Shown here piece by piece: positions 50,568-62,936 of a DNA stretch of 64,000 bases (its first letter is position 1; each line of letters opens with the position of its first letter). The DNA lies in NCBI RefSeq assembly GCF_008831285.2, contig NC_045145.1, positions 15,560,802-15,624,801 of the forward strand. The letters are read 5' to 3'. This DNA comes from Nymphaea colorata (Eukaryota; Streptophyta; Magnoliopsida; Nymphaeales; Nymphaeaceae). The translations under genes and the position numbers were made by a program. Below the pieces are notes generated by a model. That model had not been told where the DNA came from and made no database searches. It saw nothing but the letters and a program-made list of their open reading frames with translations.

Positions 50568-50689
50568 ATTCAGTTTTCCTATATATATATATACATGCGT
50601 ACATACATACACACACACACATATATATATATGGATACGAAACAACCTCAGCCTTTGATCATTCTGCCTAGTTTTTAACATTTTTTGTT

Positions 50690-50834
50690 AGTTTCTCTTT
50701 TTTTTTTTAGTTTTGCCTAATTTTTTGGATTTTCCAAGTTTTTCCCAAAATTTTCCTGAGATAAACAACTTTGCCGAAAAACACTCAAGAAAAACCATGC
50801 TACTAAAAACCTAAGAACGATATTTGTGGATATG
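50690..50834. mobile_element. Inverted, partial relative of the 35 kb hAT-type MITE
   Basis: Read on the minus strand from 50834, CATATCCACAAATATCGTTC parallels CATGGCCACAAATATAGTTC at 35062. Shared words continue in the same order (GGTTTTT, then CAAAGTTGTTT..TCTCAG against CAAATTGTTTTTCTCAG, then AAACTTGGAA-like text). The distal terminus is not recognisable, so this copy appears truncated or strongly diverged. Confidence 0.55.
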
Positions 50835-53097
50835 TTATACTGTTTCTATAATATATCATTTCAAAAAGGCTGAGCATTTAGTCATGTTTTTCTTTTAGTA
50901 AATTTTAACTTTAACTTATTTAAAAGATTTATATCAATTGCATGTTTGACTACTAAAGTTTCATTTTGATATGTTAAGCAGACAGAACCTCTTTAGACTA
51001 ACACTTATCTATTAAGTTTTGGTCCCATGTTCCAGGTTCAGTGTTATGCCAAGAAGCATGCTCTTGCTAATTATATAAAATGGTGTCCCTCCATCAATAA
51101 CCAGAACCACATCCACTACATATGGAAAAATATTACAGAAATGCTTAAGGAAAAGCTGCAAAGGTACACCGGACAGTTTTATTCTATATGACATACATGC
51201 AAGGAGGAGGCTACAATAGCAATATGATGCGGTTTATGCAATCATTGATATATTACTGCATGTTTCTGAAATTATGTGACACAGAGTAGAATCTCCCCAT
51301 TATATTATAAAAAGGTTGGGAATAATAAATATAAAATGCAATCCAACCAATGTAAACATGAATTTGTAACAGCATCAAGCAAGTAATACTTCAAAAGAAA
51401 AGAGTAAAGTGATAGCTTGGCTTGTGTTATCAATTATCATTGACCAAATACCTAGTTGACAATGAGGAAATAGCTTTGCCAGTTTAAGAAAATGGACCAT
51501 CACTACTTGTGTTATTCTCTACTTGAAAAAACTATTGTCTAAGAGATTAAAAGCGAAATAAGCATATGGATTAGAAAGAAGAGGAAACTCATGAAATTCC
51601 CATTCATCACAAGCAATGTTACTTTGGCACTTCCAGAGGCCTAATTCAGTGCCCGACTCTTTTGGACACCAAAACGTGCACCTGAGACTGCGTAATGCAC
51701 CATAGACAATGGAGACTTCAATCTCAAATATGGAAGTATCCAAAAGAATGAGCACTTTGATACCGTGTGTTCAACACTATTGGTTGTCTCATATACTAAG
51801 TATCCACCAGATATTTCAAATCTAGCACACAAGTCCCATCTTCAATAAATTTTACACCTGGAACTGTTAAAAGAGTTCAGCCTAGTGATGGCACTTTCTT
51901 GACATATATTCATGCCAAGGTGAATAATTTCCAAGACCATCCATATTGGACACTCCACACTCAGGTCAGACATTGACACTGATGTCAGTATCCATGCGAC
52001 ATGGAACACCAGTATAAAAGTGTTATTGTTGTTAGACCACAGGTTCAGTCCACAGAATCAAATTTCTGGGCCTATGAACTTGTGCTTCAGCAAATTTAAA
52101 TAGACTGTCACATCTTATTTGGCATATGTACTCCACAAGCTACCACCATTCTGTAGATTGATATTTTCAAAAGACAAACAAGGAGTAATATTTTGATCTC
52201 TGTAGAGCAACATTGACAGAAATGAGTTTGATAGTCTTTTAATATATTAGCAAAATGTTTTAAATATAGAGAACAATCAGTGGCTTTTTATTCGGTGGAG
52301 TAGCATGTGATGTGGGTATACCAGGTATCAATGGAACTACAATCTAGTTATAACCAAGCACTTCAGAATCTCAGATATCTTCCAATGGTCCTGTATGCTA
52401 CCCACTGATGTGCCTAGATATCATTAAGCTGATGCAACAAAAGAAACCAAAGAACAATGATTCCCTAAAACTTATTCCATGAACTTCATTATCTCCTCAA
52501 GGAGGAAACCTTTCTGATTGGTTTCAGGTTTTGTGTTTTTCTATCATGCTTAAGGCACTTGAGTAGCTACTCCCAAGGAAGCTACTCACAGGCCATCATG
52601 TAAAGGGTGTCCCGACCACAGGAAAGGAAAAGCATCAAACCCATTATTAGATCAGCTATATATGAAATAACAAGATCATTCAGAATGACAAGATATGGCA
52701 TACTTATTTGGTACGTCAGTCCAGAAGTCCTGAACCTCAATATTCAACAGAATTCTCCTTCTCATATGAGGGAAGGAATCCAACAAGATAGCTTGGATAG
52801 TTGGAGGTACGATTCCAACAGGAGATACCGGCCGACGCCCCATTCTCGTGTCCGACATGACAAGCAAACTTTCGACATGGATGACTTGATCCCCAAATAA
52901 AAAGGATCAAGGCCGAAAAACCAGGGGAAAAAAGGAAAAAAAAATAGAAAACAACGACAATAAGACAACAAATCCGGCGAACCTAACGAGTGGGCAATAT
53001 GTCAAGACTGACGATTAACGTGAAAAAGTATAACGTAAGTGGGAGAGGAATGGGACCAATGGAGGAGAAAAAAGGTTAAGACCAGAGTATCTCTTAC

Positions 53098-53300
53098 CAA
53101 TATTGCGTAGTCCTAATGCATAAGATCCCGCTCTAAGATGAAGGCGCTTCGCAAACGCCTGCAGTGAAAGAAACGGAAGAGGAAACCCCTAACAGAAGGG
53201 GAGATGATCGGCGTTTCATCCGTCCAACGATGGCTCCTGGAGTCTTCTTGGGCGAAACGCTGTCATAGAGAGAGAGACAGAGAGAATGTGTGTGTGTTTT
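53098..53300 (-). other. Candidate first exon of an unidentified minus-strand transcript
   Basis: Reading leftward, a CT-repeat block (about 53284-53262) is followed by a moderately GC-rich stretch that ends at a strong donor-like TTG/GTAAGAG at 53098/53097. A further stretch at 52676-52867 on the same strand is open (MSDTRMGRRPVSPV and onward) and could be a later exon, but I could not join the two with confidence. No protein family is recognised. It could be a non-coding RNA or chance. Confidence 0.2.
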
Positions 53301-55183
53301 TGGAGGGAAACAAGGCGGGAGGTCTCTCAGACGAAACACCGACCACATCAGTGAATGATTCGGAGCCAAAATCCTCGATCGGTTCAGTTTTAAATCTGTC
53401 AAATTCGCGAATCTTAATCTGAAAACTCATCAGATCCAGACTCGTACATAAATTTCTTTGTTCTATATGGTACCTGGCTTTTTAGCCAAAGTTGATTTTT
53501 TTCCATTGACATAACAAAATGAATGATATTCTGAATAGATATTTTGTCCTAAAGTTTGTCTCCCAATGAAAAACAAGGGTGACTAAATAAGATAAGGCAC
53601 TGTTTTAATCAAATGATCAAGCGCTTTAGAGCTTTCGCCGTGATATTTGTTCCTTTTTTTAGCAAATTAAGGAGAGGTCAAGCTGCTCAACCCACTTGCT
53701 CTTAAAAAGAAGTTTGATTGCTAGACAAAATACTCGTTACAACAATAGAATATTATATTGTGAACATGTTCTATTAGGAGCCATTTGGTAATAGTAATAT
53801 ATCTGTTGTTTTATAAGTTTGCCCCAAAAAATTGGATCAAATTCATACAATACCACGACACATTGCTCAATGAATTACCATCTCTCCTAGAACTAAACAA
53901 AACCCTTTATTTTAAAGAAATGAAATTAGCTCACTACTTATATGTTGATAGGATCGCTAGCAACTAAGTGATAAGTGCTCTGACTGGTTTTTCACTTGGC
54001 CTTGTGGTGTTTCCTGATGATGGTGTAGAAGTCCAGGGTTTCAAAACTGGTAGAGCGTGCTCTGATTGGTAAGCCGCTTAATAAGGTGAAGGTTAAACAT
54101 GCAACTCTCTCTCCCCTTTCAACGCACATTAGATTTGGACAACTCAGAAACAGGCAACTCTCTCTCTTTTTCTTATTTTGAAAAAAAAAAAAGAGGTTAT
54201 TTGACAAAAAGAGAGGCCAGGAGATGCATCTTGGGTAAGGAAAGGCCTTCTTCCACCACCGGCCATTCTGTTGGAGTATTTGATCCCCGTTCCATCGACA
54301 GTGGTGACTGGTGAGCGTGAACATATAAATCCTTGCTCAAATCCGGAGAAATTCAAGTAAAAACATAAAGAGAAAGCTATTCGATCTGGTGATGCTTCGA
54401 CTGTCACTCTGATTCAATCAACATACAGAGACAAAGACGGGTACAAGTTAACTTTTCTCGTGTTTTGAGAGTAAATTCGCTAAAAAATAGAAATGCCAGT
54501 GGAAATTTATCTTCTAAAATTAGAAAAGCACAGAAAATATCTCTTATACATACTTTCTAAGAAAAGCAAAGATATTTTATATGGAGAATGAACATTATAA
54601 CAGCATTACGTTCACAACACACCTCTAACGCCTTCAATTTTAAGTTCACTATAGCACTCAAAACTGAAAACAAAATTTACGAACCCTCATCAATATCAAA
54701 CAAGAACTAATTGATGTAAGATGGAAAACCATGTTGCAATCAAGACTCAGAACAAAAAAATTGCAAAAGTAAAGCTACAGAAAGACACAAATTGCTTTCC
54801 ATTTATTAGATTCATCAAGCAAAATTACTTCCCAATCTTGAGTAACCAAATCCGCTTTCAATACTCATAAGCTGCACGAATCAGAGGAAACAAGGGAAGA
54901 AAAGAAGGAAGTTTTCATCTTATTAAGGTCACCAACCAGTAGAACCAAACCAACCTCAATCTTCACGGTGACCATGGCGATAAACTGCCATGCAAGAGAC
55001 AGCACTCCAACAGAACACCGAGGAGAGATACACGGCAGCTGTTCTACCATGTGACACAAGACTCCACAACTGTCCCACCATTGACACAAGATCCTTGACA
55101 CTATTATGTACAGACTAAAACAAGAAAAGCCACCGCTCCTGTTATCGCACAAGAGGCAACAGCTACTTAGCCTCTTAAAGGAT
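53301..55183. other. Spacer including the 3' UTR of the membrane-protein gene
   Basis: No supportable gene. The minus-strand membrane-protein transcript continues leftward from 55183. A possible AATAAA signal on the minus strand lies near 54800-54806. The remainder is AT-rich with no clear features. Confidence 0.4.
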
Positions 55184-56589
55184 TCACTTAGTGTGGTCAT
55201 GATGATGAGCATGTCGTGCGCCAGAGTAAGCAGAAATTGCTGAACCGACTGCATTCAGGGAGTGTTTTGTGACGTTCAAGCTTTTCTTCACGGCTTGCCA
55301 CACAATCCAGAAGAAGAAAACCCACCCTACAAAGAGTTCGGAAGAAGATAGTGAAAATAACATAAGGAAAAGGCCTACAAAGAAAGCAGATGATACAAAG
55401 AAAGCAAAGTGCGTTCCTTTCAAATAAAGTTCCTGTCTGCGGCAAGTGCTGGACAACTATCATTTACTTACTTTTCCCTCTAAATAAGAAAAATTTCCTA
55501 ATATGACTCAATCCATAAGTTGCCACCTTCATTTCGTTGGCACATGGAAGAACAGCAACTTAAAATTAAATGAAAAAAGCAGAACACCTCCAAATTGCAG
55601 AAATTAATGTCAATAACTAAAATTTTCTGCGGAAAAGAAGAGAAACAAACATGAAAAAAATCAATATAAAAAGGCAAAGTAGTCTCTTATCAAATAATTT
55701 CCCTTTTTGTGACCATCAATAAAATCACCGCCGGATTGTATTGAATAAAAACATGTAGTTCCTCTCGCCATTTTAGCTTCCCCTTTGTGGAAGCAAAGCA
55801 AAGAAAGTAGAAACGGATAAATGCAGAAGCAAGGTACAACAGCTCAAAATGCAGGCAACATCCTTCTCCCCTTATTTGGCATTTCCACAATTATGAAGAT
55901 CACATCATGCATAAAAAAAAAATAACGTAATTTCTTTCTTTTTCTCTTTTAGGGGTCAGAGAATCACCTGTTGTCACCAGAACGGCAAAGATGGTGATGA
56001 ATGTGATCGTAGAGACGGTGCAAACGGCAACAAAGAGGGCCCCAACATAAATTGCCGTCACGCATGCAAGAAACAGAGCCATAAAACCGCCGGCGGCCGC
56101 TAGCGACATCAGCAGAGAGATCACAAGCGCGTTAATGGTGGCCGCGCAGAAGAAGATCGTAAACGCCAACAATCCCGTCAGTCCCACCAGAATAATCGCT
56201 CCAGCCTAACCCGAAAAAGAACACCAAAAAAATCTCAATACCCACGAAGAGTAAGCTACAAAAAGTGAATTGAGGCGATGGATTACGGAAATGACGATGA
56301 TGGCGCGCCATGCGCCGCCACGGCGAGTCCAAGCGACGACGCCCTGGGCAAAGTCCTTGGATGCCTCCTTGAAATCGTCGGCATTCTCCTTGACGGATCG
56401 GTTGATCCTCTGGACGAACGGGGCGCGGACTTCGGGGTTCGGAAAAAAGATTTGGGCGAGAAATCGGCGGAGCACGTCGTAGAGGGTGGCGCGGCACCTT
56501 CCTCCGTCGCCTTGGATGTCTACGAACTGTCGGATCTTCGATTTGGCCTCCGAAGATCCCAACATCGGAAACTCTTCAGCCATGTTCAT
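55184..56589 (-). CDS. Unassigned multi-pass membrane protein, 227 residues, three exons
   Basis: Exons in order of translation: 56589-56287, 56205-55968, 55326-55184. They join in phase with GT-AG borders across an 81-bp and a 641-bp intron. Residues 1-101 are soluble and charged (KSKIRQFVDIQGDGGRCRATLYDVLRRFL, given here as conserved-looking with Cys-Arg-rich centre, then an acidic NADDFKEASKDFAQGV helix). Residues about 102-195 are almost wholly hydrophobic, enough for three to four membrane segments, with Ala/Gly-rich packing and no charged residue until the end of the block. The C-terminus is basic and ends in a His cluster (ARHAHHHDHTK). The arrangement of a soluble helix plus a long hydrophobic block recalls lipid-droplet or ER hairpin proteins, but I could not identify the family. 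The ATG is the first in the frame. Confidence 0.8.
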
Positions 56590-56703
56590 CTCCGCTTACT
56601 CCTCCCTTCTCAAATTCACAGTGGCATCAATGTCTCGAGGGTTTTGTGACAGCAAGTCTCGAGAAGATCTGAACGACTTTTCCCGTCTTTTGGTAAAACA
56701 CCT

Positions 56704-57600
56704 GAAGTAAAGATTAAAGAGATCGTCCTCTTACGCCCTCTTCTTTTCTCCTCAATTTTAACGGATAGTGCCTGCCTCGTTGAGAAATTCGAAAAGCATC
56801 CAATTTTGTATGTTGTTAGCAGGATAGTGTGCATCACTGGCATTCCCTGTTTGTTCCTGAAGGCAACATGAGATCGAGAAAATACTTTCTTGTACCAGAG
56901 AAAAGTGCAGAACACTTGGACTGCCTACATGGATCATGTGCTTTTAAACACACCAACGTTGGGCAGTGGGCTTAAAATTTCAAGGAGGAGGAGTGCGGTT
57001 CAGGAAAGAAGTTAAAGACTGTTCAACTCGCTCTCAAGGCTTGGCCGCTTGAGATCTCAAAGAAGATGAAATTCTAGCCTGCGAGCAAGTAGTTGCAATC
57101 AACCAAGCTCTTCAAGAGTATCTAGTCCATACTCACACTGAACACATCAGCTTAATACCAGTCGAAGATAGGCCAACGCAGTGCACGTATCTCTATCGGA
57201 CTTGGGAAAGAGAAAGAGAGAACATTATTTGAGATCGGGAGTTTTCTAAATTGTTACATCAATTGCAAATTAGTTGATGAACATCAGTTCATCTTTTTAC
57301 CAAACTGCTTTGCAAGGGTTTTTCTTTCACCGGGGAGAAGTGATTCTACACGTCGTACACCAACAAGACTGAAGCGCTAAATGGCGTCACTTATGGGTCA
57401 TCAGAAAGCGGGTCCCCACATTCATGAAAAAGGTGGATTTTCACTTACCTACTCCGAGTCTCCGACAAGCAGCTCTCGTCTTTATTCTTCCCATTGAATC
57501 TACCTGTACCGAACATTCTTGCACAGCTACTTCACCAGCGAGAGTAAAACAGATCCCAAGCAGAGAGTTTAGATTGCTGTTCTGAATTTTGGACTCTTCG
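56704..57600 (-). other. Possible 5' UTR exon and leader intron of the membrane-protein gene
   Basis: Upstream of the ATG at 56589, the minus strand has an acceptor-like TTTACTTCAG ending at about 56703. About 750 bases further upstream is a near-ideal donor, TAG/GTAAGTGA, at 57449/57448. A non-coding first exon at about 57450-57600 spliced to the coding exon would fit a common plant gene layout. No direct evidence supports transcription. Confidence 0.3.
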
Positions 57601-60600
57601 ATTTCACAGCTGAACATGATCACATCAGCAACAGCAAACAAACCACAAGGGGGAAGAACATAAACCCCCAGACAAAAGAAAAAAAACAGATGAGTACAGG
57701 TACGATACAGTTACTACCATAGAAATTTCGCTCAAATTTACTCTCGACTTTGGATCCGGTTTTGAAAACAACCAGCCTCAAGGTATATCCGAGTCCTTAA
57801 TTGCGATCCGATACAGATATTCCTGATAATCCAATATATATATATATGATTTGGGCATTGAACCCAAAAACAGAAAGAAAGTGAGGCGAGCACAAAAGGG
57901 AAATCTTTTGTCATGTCCCCCAACAATATAAGCCACTACAAACGAAGCCGATGCACTGAAAAAGCTTTCGATAATGCAACGAGAGATCCTCACAACTGAA
58001 CCACTTGGCTAAAAAAGGAATGTGCCAACCCGAGCATCCCTTTCATGCATGTGGAGACAACGTAACCCGGCTGCATAATTCCAAACAGAGCCCGCACGAC
58101 GCTTAAGAGGACCAGCTTTGGCATAAAAAATAGAGAACCTAAATATAACCTGCCGTCTACACGTCGTTAAGAGGCCCCTGACCATACACTCCCTTTGATG
58201 TGAACATGAAATCACGTATGGAAGAAAAGACGATCTTCCTCTGGAGACGTGTTCTTAACGCCGATTTAGAACCATTAAAGGGATTCGGTATACTATGTCA
58301 CTAATCTTTCCAACTTGGAAGTCGCAACCTTTTTCTTAGAAAAAGAATTAATGAACTAAAACAAGCTACAGTGCCAAAGAGCCAGTTGCAGGCTACCAGA
58401 AAGGAATAAAAACAGAAGGCTCAGCAACACAGCAGCGACCTTTTCAGGAGGCTCCACATCTAAAACGGATATAACAGGTTGACGCATGAGAGATAAAGCC
58501 AAAGCGAGTTCCTTCCTTTTCGTTTGCTTTCTGTTGACTACATTCTCTAAATATTCATCCTCGCGTACATTTTTGTTACGATCCATCTCGCAGAAAGCGA
58601 TGGTCAATATTATGAACACCAAGAACTTTTGCGATCCACTACTGAGCTCCAAGCAAATGGGTTTTCCAAACAGACAGGAAACCGTGACGATGAACAGCTT
58701 GGCTCGATTATTCCACCTCCAAAAGCTGCTTGTGGCCAACGTATTAGCTTCTCCTTGAAGGTTCTATAAAGTTAGCCACCAAGCATGAAGTGAGAACCAA
58801 ACGTTCCAATATACCTTCAAATCATCAGGAAATAATGAAGAACGTGACGCAGAATACACGCTCAGCAAGCACGCCACACCACCAAGCCATTGCCTGAAGC
58901 CAGGACCCAGTATTCCAGTCCACTTTGAATTATAAGGAGAAAACCAGGAAAGAGGTGGCATGCCACCCGAACATTTGGTACCCACCATCTTGGTGTATAA
59001 TATTCGGACAATTACCACAAGCAGCACATGGAAACAGATGTACGTGCCAGAGAACAAAAAAGGAAGGGAGTAAACAATAGATTAATAGATACCCATGTAA
59101 TTAATAACAGATCATATAGTCGGGCCATTGAAACTCGATGTTAGTATTCATCAATTAAGTGATGCTTCAGTGAAAAACTATACACGTAGTCGAGAAAAAA
59201 AGTGCCAGGTTAAAGAAAAAGAAGAGATGTCATCTGAATAAAAATTTGCGATTTTTAGTCGACAAATTCTAATTGTTTCATGACTTGCTGCATAACCTCA
59301 ACCTGCTCTACAGCTCCTAAAAGGAAAGATTAACACCAGACAGGAACATAATTCACATTCCTGGAATGAACAAACACAACTTTACAGGGCCACATAAACA
59401 GGTGATCCACAGACCAAGAACTTCTGTGACACTCTTTAATAGTGCATGAAGACAAGATACCTGAAAACCCTGCAAAAGTTTGTGTCCCATCATCCTGCCA
59501 CAATTTGTGCAGCCCACCCTGCTTAAAACAAATCTATGATTTAGAATCTGCATCCCATTGGTCTGGAAAGCATGATAATCATCAACATACACAAAAACAG
59601 ATGGGAACAGAGGACAAAAGCATAGATTCCATGATAGATAAGACCATGTGTGGGGAAACATGTCTGGAGAAGATTGCAGCAGTTAAAAGTGAATCCACCT
59701 GCAAACCATCAAACTCCCTACTATAACATATCCAGTGCAACATTTATCAAGCAGAATAAAGTGCTACAGTGCAATCCCTCCCATGTAAAAGAATTAAGTG
59801 CTCCAGAAATGAAGGAAAAATGCTTATTGGAGTACACTATGCTTTGAAGCTCATATTTGCAAGTTGTTTTATACTTTTGGAACAAGCGTGGTGAATATCC
59901 AGTCTTTCAAGGAAGCAGGGAGGTAGGCAAAACTGGGATTAGACAAAGCATCCAGATTATTCCTACCGAAACACACCAGGGAATTGGACTACTTATCCTT
60001 TTCTCTTTTGAAACCTTAATCCCTGAAAAGGCTCCTGGAAACCAATCAATTAACGAAGTTTTTGTATAAGAACTCAACCAATCCACATTCCAGGATATGA
60101 GCAGCCAAAAAACAGTCGAATCTTCAGGATCAGTGCATGCTTTGCAGTTTGCACATAGAACAAAGCCACAAACACTTACAACTGACCAGCAAGAAAACAA
60201 TCAATAGCTTAAGAAGAGTCAAGAGACAACACATGGATAGCTATGTTTCTTCCAACAGAAACCGTTTCACATTTTTTACATTATTTTGACTGCAGAAGAG
60301 AATCAAATAAAATTTTAAAAACCAAATAATGATATCCACAAACATGATATAACTCCAGACTGACCATCAAGGCATCAAAAGCTTATGGCATCTTGGAATT
60401 TGGAGGACTCTGACTGCTCAAATTACTTCAAAACATAAACCGAACCTTTATTCAAAAGGTTGACCACTCGCTTTATATTATACTTTCTTTAAAATTTAGA
60501 GATAGACCATGCGAGCAACAACAGCAGAAGCCGCAGAACAAGATATAAATGATACAGAAAACAATTACCAATAAATTATAATTCAATACCACCCAAAATA

Positions 60601-61803
60601 CCTGATCTTATCTTTCCTAAGACTTCCCCAAAGTTTTGTCTACTTCGAAACAGGAACGCCATATCTCTGCAGAAATCATAGACAAAATTATAAAGGAAAA
60701 TAAAAGTCACTAAAGCCATAAGGCTATCAGTGCATTACATCCCACTCCACGGCCAATCAAGTAATCAAAAAAATATCAGCATTTACCAAGCCACTTGAGC
60801 CTGTACTTCTACCGAAGAAACAAAACAATGAGGTCCAAGACAGGTCCAACCTCGCCATTGCAAGTTATCTCTAAGCCCACACATCTATCTTGCAGCTATG
60901 TTATACAGGAAAAAAGGCCGACACAACAAAAATGAAGGCTTAATTTGGCAGATGTCGCATCAACCAATGATTGTCGCTTCACACTTCAAGAGGAGGTCAG
61001 AATGTAGTCTATTTGTGAATAAGCACTGTTTGCACAGTTTCTAAAAGCAGGAGATATGACACGAGAGATGCACAAAGATCAAAAACGAACCTGCTTTCTT
61101 GGATTCTTACCAAATTCAATCTTCCCTTCGGAACTTCTTCGAAAAGGATATAAACCAGTTTAGGTTTCATAAAAAGAGAGGGACACAAGTTATTTTAAAT
61201 ACCTATACCTCGAAACCAATGTTTAATAAGAAGCATATTTTCCTAATAGGCAGGCTGCTATTAATATCAATTATTATCAACTATACCTATAAAGTAGAAG
61301 AGGCCAGAGGCTTAGTGCAAAGTTTGTATTCTACTTCCCAAACTTTTTTAAAAAAAATGAATGGTAAATAGTACTTCATGTACTATTAATAGGGAAATGA
61401 AAATTTTAGCATATGTTTCTTTTTTAAAAGAAAAGATAAATTCAGGTATTTTCAGAATAAATCCTCAAAACGGAAAGACATAACAAATCAGGTCAAAAAG
61501 TATTATGAAAGAAGAAACACATGGAAAGCAAACACTTGAATGTGTGTTGTCCCACATTTAACTAGCGGGAGAGATCCTCCTTTTTATCCAATTTAACGAG
61601 AAAATCCTCTCTAGCATGAGGTGCCACTTCATATAAGTCCTGTTCTGTTACACTACTAAAATAATAAAAAGTCTGAATCCAGAGAGAACTTATGAAAAAC
61701 CCAAGAACATTCATGGACATGATATCTGGGACCCCTACCTGACATGATTGGTGTGGTCAAGTGTACTGACATGGCAACGACATTATGAGATGCAACCTAA
61801 CAG
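57601..61803. other. Spacer without a supportable gene
   Basis: There are several moderately long frames. On the minus strand, 58356-58739 (127 codons, MATSSFWRWNNRAK onward, with two hydrophobic stretches) and 58764-59057 (97 codons, ending near a donor-like AAG/GTATATTG) could be exons of one unidentified gene, but phases and family identity do not come together. The rest is AT-rich, with a TA tract at about 57835-57847. Confidence 0.35.
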
Positions 61804-62025
61804 CAGTGGCGGAGCCAGAAATTTTTAGCTATGGGGCACCGCACTATCTTATTATTGCAATGGGTTGGATACATGTTCGGCCACAGAGCAGTGGCCTAAG
61901 TCTGGTGTAGGCACCGGATATGGCTACGCCTGAGTCCAACATTATCATATTAAAACTTTTGTAAGGGTTTACTCAGGCTGGGGTGGGCAGTTGCCCGCGC
62001 CAGCTGCAAGGTAGCTCCGCTACTG
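61804..62025. mobile_element. hAT-type MITE, 222 bp
   Basis: The ends are CAGTGGCGGAGC and, inverted, CAGTAGCGGAGC (11 of 12). The flanks are CCTAACAG (61796-61803) and CCTAACGG (62026-62033), an 8-bp duplication with one change. The interior is non-coding. The terminal GGCGGAGC motif links it to the element at 84-268. Confidence 0.8.
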
Positions 62026-62277
62026 CCTAACGGCAAGGGAAGACGAACAAAAACCAGTATCACATATTTAAGATAAGAAGTCCCTGTCGGCCTTAGAGAA
62101 AAGGACTCAAGATGAAATAAGCCCCAGACATGCCCCATTCCTTAAAACTGTTTTAAACATAAAAATCCAAAATTAAAAACCAAAAGGAGACAGCATTAAT
62201 GAGGAAAAACAAAGCACAAGACCAGGACAAAACCAGCAGCCTCAAATTGGAAAAGGAGAAGGGTGATAAGGACCAGT

Positions 62278-62473
62278 TGACAACGGATCAAAGTCCTCAA
62301 AATATACAAGACTTAAAGCAGAGAAAAAAACTATCTGTACAATATTGTAGAGTAATAGTCTTTCCAGTAAAAGCTGACAACGGATCAAAGTCCTCAACTC
62401 ATACAAGGCTTAAAGTAGACAAAAAAAACCTACCCGTACAAAATTGTAGAGAAATAGTCTTTCCAGTAAAAGC
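62278..62473. repeat. Tandem duplication, two copies of 97 bp
   Basis: The copy starting TGACAACGGATCAAAGTCCT at 62278 is repeated from 62375 with a small number of substitutions. Both copies end CTTTCCAGTAAAAGC. The plus strand stays open across both copies (a 128-codon frame at 62199-62585), but the frame is Lys-rich and looks accidental. It lies just downstream of the SRO gene and may fall in its 3' flank. Confidence 0.85.
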
Positions 62474-62936
62474 CCTGCAGTGGATACGTACTAGAAAGCT
62501 CCTAACTCATAAAGAGAAAAAGGTACAAAGCCGTTCCTGGGTATGCCATATTCAAAATAAATTAGAAAACATTTGCATACATTAAAACAATAGCAGAGAT
62601 TTTGATAACTGATTTTCCAGTTGAAAGCCTAAGGAGATCTCTGCACAACCCCAAATAAAACACACACAGACAAACTTCACCTAAATTGACTGCTTAATAA
62701 GGACATCAGCATGAAAGTATGAAACCCTTCCATGCACTGAACCAAATGAAAGTGTGTAGCATCAAATCAAACACCTCTTTGTCAATACTCCTCTATGCCA
62801 TCAAAGCATGTTCCACAACAGCCTACATGCTACATCGATGGAATTTCTTAGTATTAGACAAAACAAGAAACATCCAACACTTAACCACTTGAGATAGTGA
62901 GGATAAAAAAGAATATTAGTTCATGAAATTTTGGTT

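Larger units (their letters stand above)
49628..52600. other. Repeat-rich spacer
   Basis: No complete gene is supportable. It holds the MITE remnant at 50177-50226, the long-TIR element at 50348-50567, a (TA)/(CATA)/(CA) patch at about 50580-50631, and the MITE relative at 50690-50834. A minus-strand stretch at about 51519-51840 keeps two overlapping frames that could be a decayed gene or retroelement fragment; I could not name it. Confidence 0.45.
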
